From Clostridia bacterium (GTDB taxonomy: Bacteria; Bacillota; Clostridia; Oscillospirales; RGIG7773): DNA of 8,407 bases. The notes under the pieces were generated by a model, which saw only the letters and a list, made by a program, of their open reading frames with translations, was not told where the DNA came from and did no database searches. This document shows, one piece after another, positions 7,098 through 8,407 of this stretch; within the stretch, counting starts at the first letter, position 1, and each line of letters begins with the position of its first letter. The stretch is from positions 1 to 8,407 of the forward strand of contig JAFZHO010000088.1 in NCBI GenBank assembly GCA_017554835.1, in the 5' to 3' direction. The translations under genes were made by a program, and so were the position numbers.

Positions 7098-8126
7098 TTA
7101 TAGAATGATTTCACGTTTTTCTTCAGATGATTTATAGATAGCAAGAATCAAATCAACAGCGCTTCTTGCGTTTCTTGGAGTAACAAGTGGATCTCTATCT
7201 TCGATGATAGCATCTGCCATATCATGAAGAGGAATAACGTGAGAAGTTCTTGGAAGTCTTGTTGGGTCTGCTTTGATATTGAAGTTAGGAGCTTCAATAA
7301 CGGGAGCTTTTTCGTCGCTTCCTTCAATAGCCCACTGAAGAATTCCTTTATCAGAAACTATGATAGAACCTTTTTCGCAATGGATTTCGATTCTTGTATC
7401 CTGAGCGGGATAAACGGAAGTAGTTCCTTCGATATTACCGATAGCACCGTTTTTGAATTTAAGTGATGCGATAGCAGTATCTTCAACGACGATATCACGA
7501 ACCTGAGTTTCGCATCTTGCGAAAACGCTCTCAACCTCGCCTGCCATCCACTGAAGAAGGTCAATTCCGTGAACACCCTGATTCATCAAAGCTCCGCCGC
7601 CATCAAGTTCCCAGGTAGCGCGCCATTCGCCTGAATCATAGTATTTCTGATTTCTATAATATTTTAGATAAGCATCTGCAAGAATAACTTTACCAAATCT
7701 GCCGCTATCGATAGCTTCTTTAACTACTGCAAATTTCGGGTCTGCTCTTCTCTGGAAAACGCATCCCATTTTAACAGGGTATTTTTCAACTTCTTCGATA
7801 ACTCTGTCAAGTTTTTCTTTAGTGATTTCCATTGGCTTTTCGCAAAGAATATGTTTACCTGCTTTTGCCGCCTGGATACACATTTCTCCGTGCATACCAC
7901 TTGGAGTACAGATAGAAACAACGTCTACGTCAGGATCTGCAAGAAGATCTTCATACTTGGTATAAACTTTTTCTGCACCGAACTCTTTTGCGCAAGCGAT
8001 AGCTCTTTCTTCAATAATATCGCAAACTGCATAAAGTTTTGCATTTTTTGCAACAGAAAGTGCATCTCCGTGGCTCTTAGAAATTACGCCACAACCAACA
8101 ATTGCCCATTTTAAAACTTTTTCCAT
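7098..8126 (-). CDS. Gfo/Idh/MocA-family oxidoreductase (full length)
   Basis: A 342-residue NAD(P)-dependent sugar dehydrogenase-like protein, normal for the family. The Rossmann motif is WAIVGCGVISKSHGDAL (GxGxxx from Gly11), followed by VSICTPSGMHGE and ILCEKPMEI with catalytic-position Lys97. The C-terminal domain has ELDGGGALMNQGVHGIDLLQ, where His186 is the likely catalytic His and Asp189 supports it, and ends HDMADAIIEDRDPLVTP. Members oxidise or reduce sugars, inositols, amino sugars or their phosphates. In NagA/NagB company an N-acetylated sugar or glycoside is plausible but unproven. An AAGGTGG site (8136-8142) lies 9 nt before the ATG and overlaps the stop of the upstream paralogue. 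Its C-terminus clearly resembles that paralogue, suggesting an ancient tandem duplication. Confidence 0.93.
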   Translation of the reverse strand: MEKVLKWAIVGCGVISKSHGDALSVAKNAKLYAVCDIIEERAIACAKEFGAEKVYTKYEDLLADPDVDVVSICTPSGMHGEMCIQAAKAGKHILCEKPMEITKEKLDRVIEEVEKYPVKMGCVFQRRADPKFAVVKEAIDSGRFGKVILADAYLKYYRNQKYYDSGEWRATWELDGGGALMNQGVHGIDLLQWMAGEVESVFARCETQVRDIVVEDTAIASLKFKNGAIGNIEGTTSVYPAQDTRIEIHCEKGSIIVSDKGILQWAIEGSDEKAPVIEAPNFNIKADPTRLPRTSHVIPLHDMADAIIEDRDPLVTPRNARSAVDLILAIYKSSEEKREIIL

Positions 8127-8141
8127 AATAAATGACCACCT

Positions 8142-8407
8142 TTATATTTTTATTGTCCTCTTCTCGCGAGAGGATTTATATATAGACAAAATAATTTTAA
8201 CGCTATTCATTGCTTCTTCCCCTGTTATCATAGGGTCGTGATTATTCAAAATAGCGTCTGCCATATCCTCAATATGACAAATATGACCATGATTAGTAGT
8301 ATTATACTGGCAGTTCTTGCCGCCCATTGAACCAAATACGTCGGGCATGGGGGACTTGTCCTCCAGATCCCAGTAGTAAAAACCGTTATCGCCGAAGGAT
8401 ACGCTTC
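8142..8407 (-). CDS. Gfo/Idh/MocA-family oxidoreductase, C-terminal part (5' end beyond right edge)
   Basis: The minus-strand frame is open from the window edge to the TAA at 8142-8144, giving 87 complete residues. The internal ATG at 8348 is not a start: the upstream codons read SVSFGDNGFYYWDLEDKSP, protein-like and in frame. The tail (CHIEDMADAILNNHDPMITG, then IILSIYKSSREKR) aligns with the C-terminus of the next gene (HDMADAIIEDRDPLVTP, ILAIYKSSEEKR), identifying a third member of the oxidoreductase family. The Rossmann half and catalytic Lys are outside the window. It ends 15 nt before the next start codon, so it is in the same operon. Confidence 0.85.
   Translation of the reverse strand, partial: SVSFGDNGFYYWDLEDKSPMPDVFGSMGGKNCQYNTTNHGHICHIEDMADAILNNHDPMITGEEAMNSVKIILSIYKSSREKRTIKI

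Noticed and set aside
8346..8348. ATG at 8348 as the start of a small 68-residue gene
   Set aside because: In-frame upstream codons are protein-like and continue to the edge, and the tail aligns with the C-terminus of Gfo/Idh/MocA proteins.

Overview
The window looks like chromosomal DNA from an AT-rich, Gram-positive-type anaerobe, most likely a gut or rumen clostridium (Clostridia/Oscillospiraceae-like). This is inferred from the low GC, the strong AAGGAG/GAGGTG-type ribosome binding sites, and a surface protein with BspA-type leucine-rich repeats, an InlB-type repeat and three C-terminal SLH domains. The lineage cannot be fixed from the sequence alone.

Left part (1-3327, + strand): the 3' portion of one very large secreted or cell-wall protein. 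The reading frame is open from base 1, so the start and signal peptide lie outside the window. The domains in order are BspA-type leucine-rich repeats, a lipase-like alpha/beta-hydrolase with a GHSLGG nucleophile elbow, a short RTX/haemolysin-type calcium-binding block, an unnamed beta-rich segment, an InlB/Flg_new repeat and three SLH domains. The last would anchor it to the cell-wall polymer. The LRR DNA contains an exact 65-bp duplication.

Middle (3328-3385): a short convergent intergenic gap with a strong hairpin flanked by A and T tracts, which can terminate transcription from both sides.

Right part (3386-8407, - strand): a tight, leftward-transcribed catabolic operon. In transcription order it holds a Gfo/Idh/MocA oxidoreductase (cut by the right edge), a second full-length paralogue, a shorter divergent third oxidoreductase, an AP_endonuc_2-type sugar isomerase/epimerase, a NagB-like glucosamine-6-phosphate deaminase with altered active-site residues, and NagA, an N-acetylglucosamine-6-phosphate deacetylase. 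Gaps run from a 4-nt overlap to about 15 nt, and every gene has a recognisable Shine-Dalgarno sequence, so they are very probably co-transcribed. The promoter lies beyond the right edge.

Together the operon suggests use of an amino-sugar-containing compound. The dehydrogenases and the TIM-barrel enzyme would handle a modified or glycosidically linked sugar by redox/isomerisation chemistry, and NagA and NagB would feed the amino sugar into glycolysis. The exact substrate is not visible. No RNA genes, CRISPR arrays, insertion sequences or integration sites were seen.
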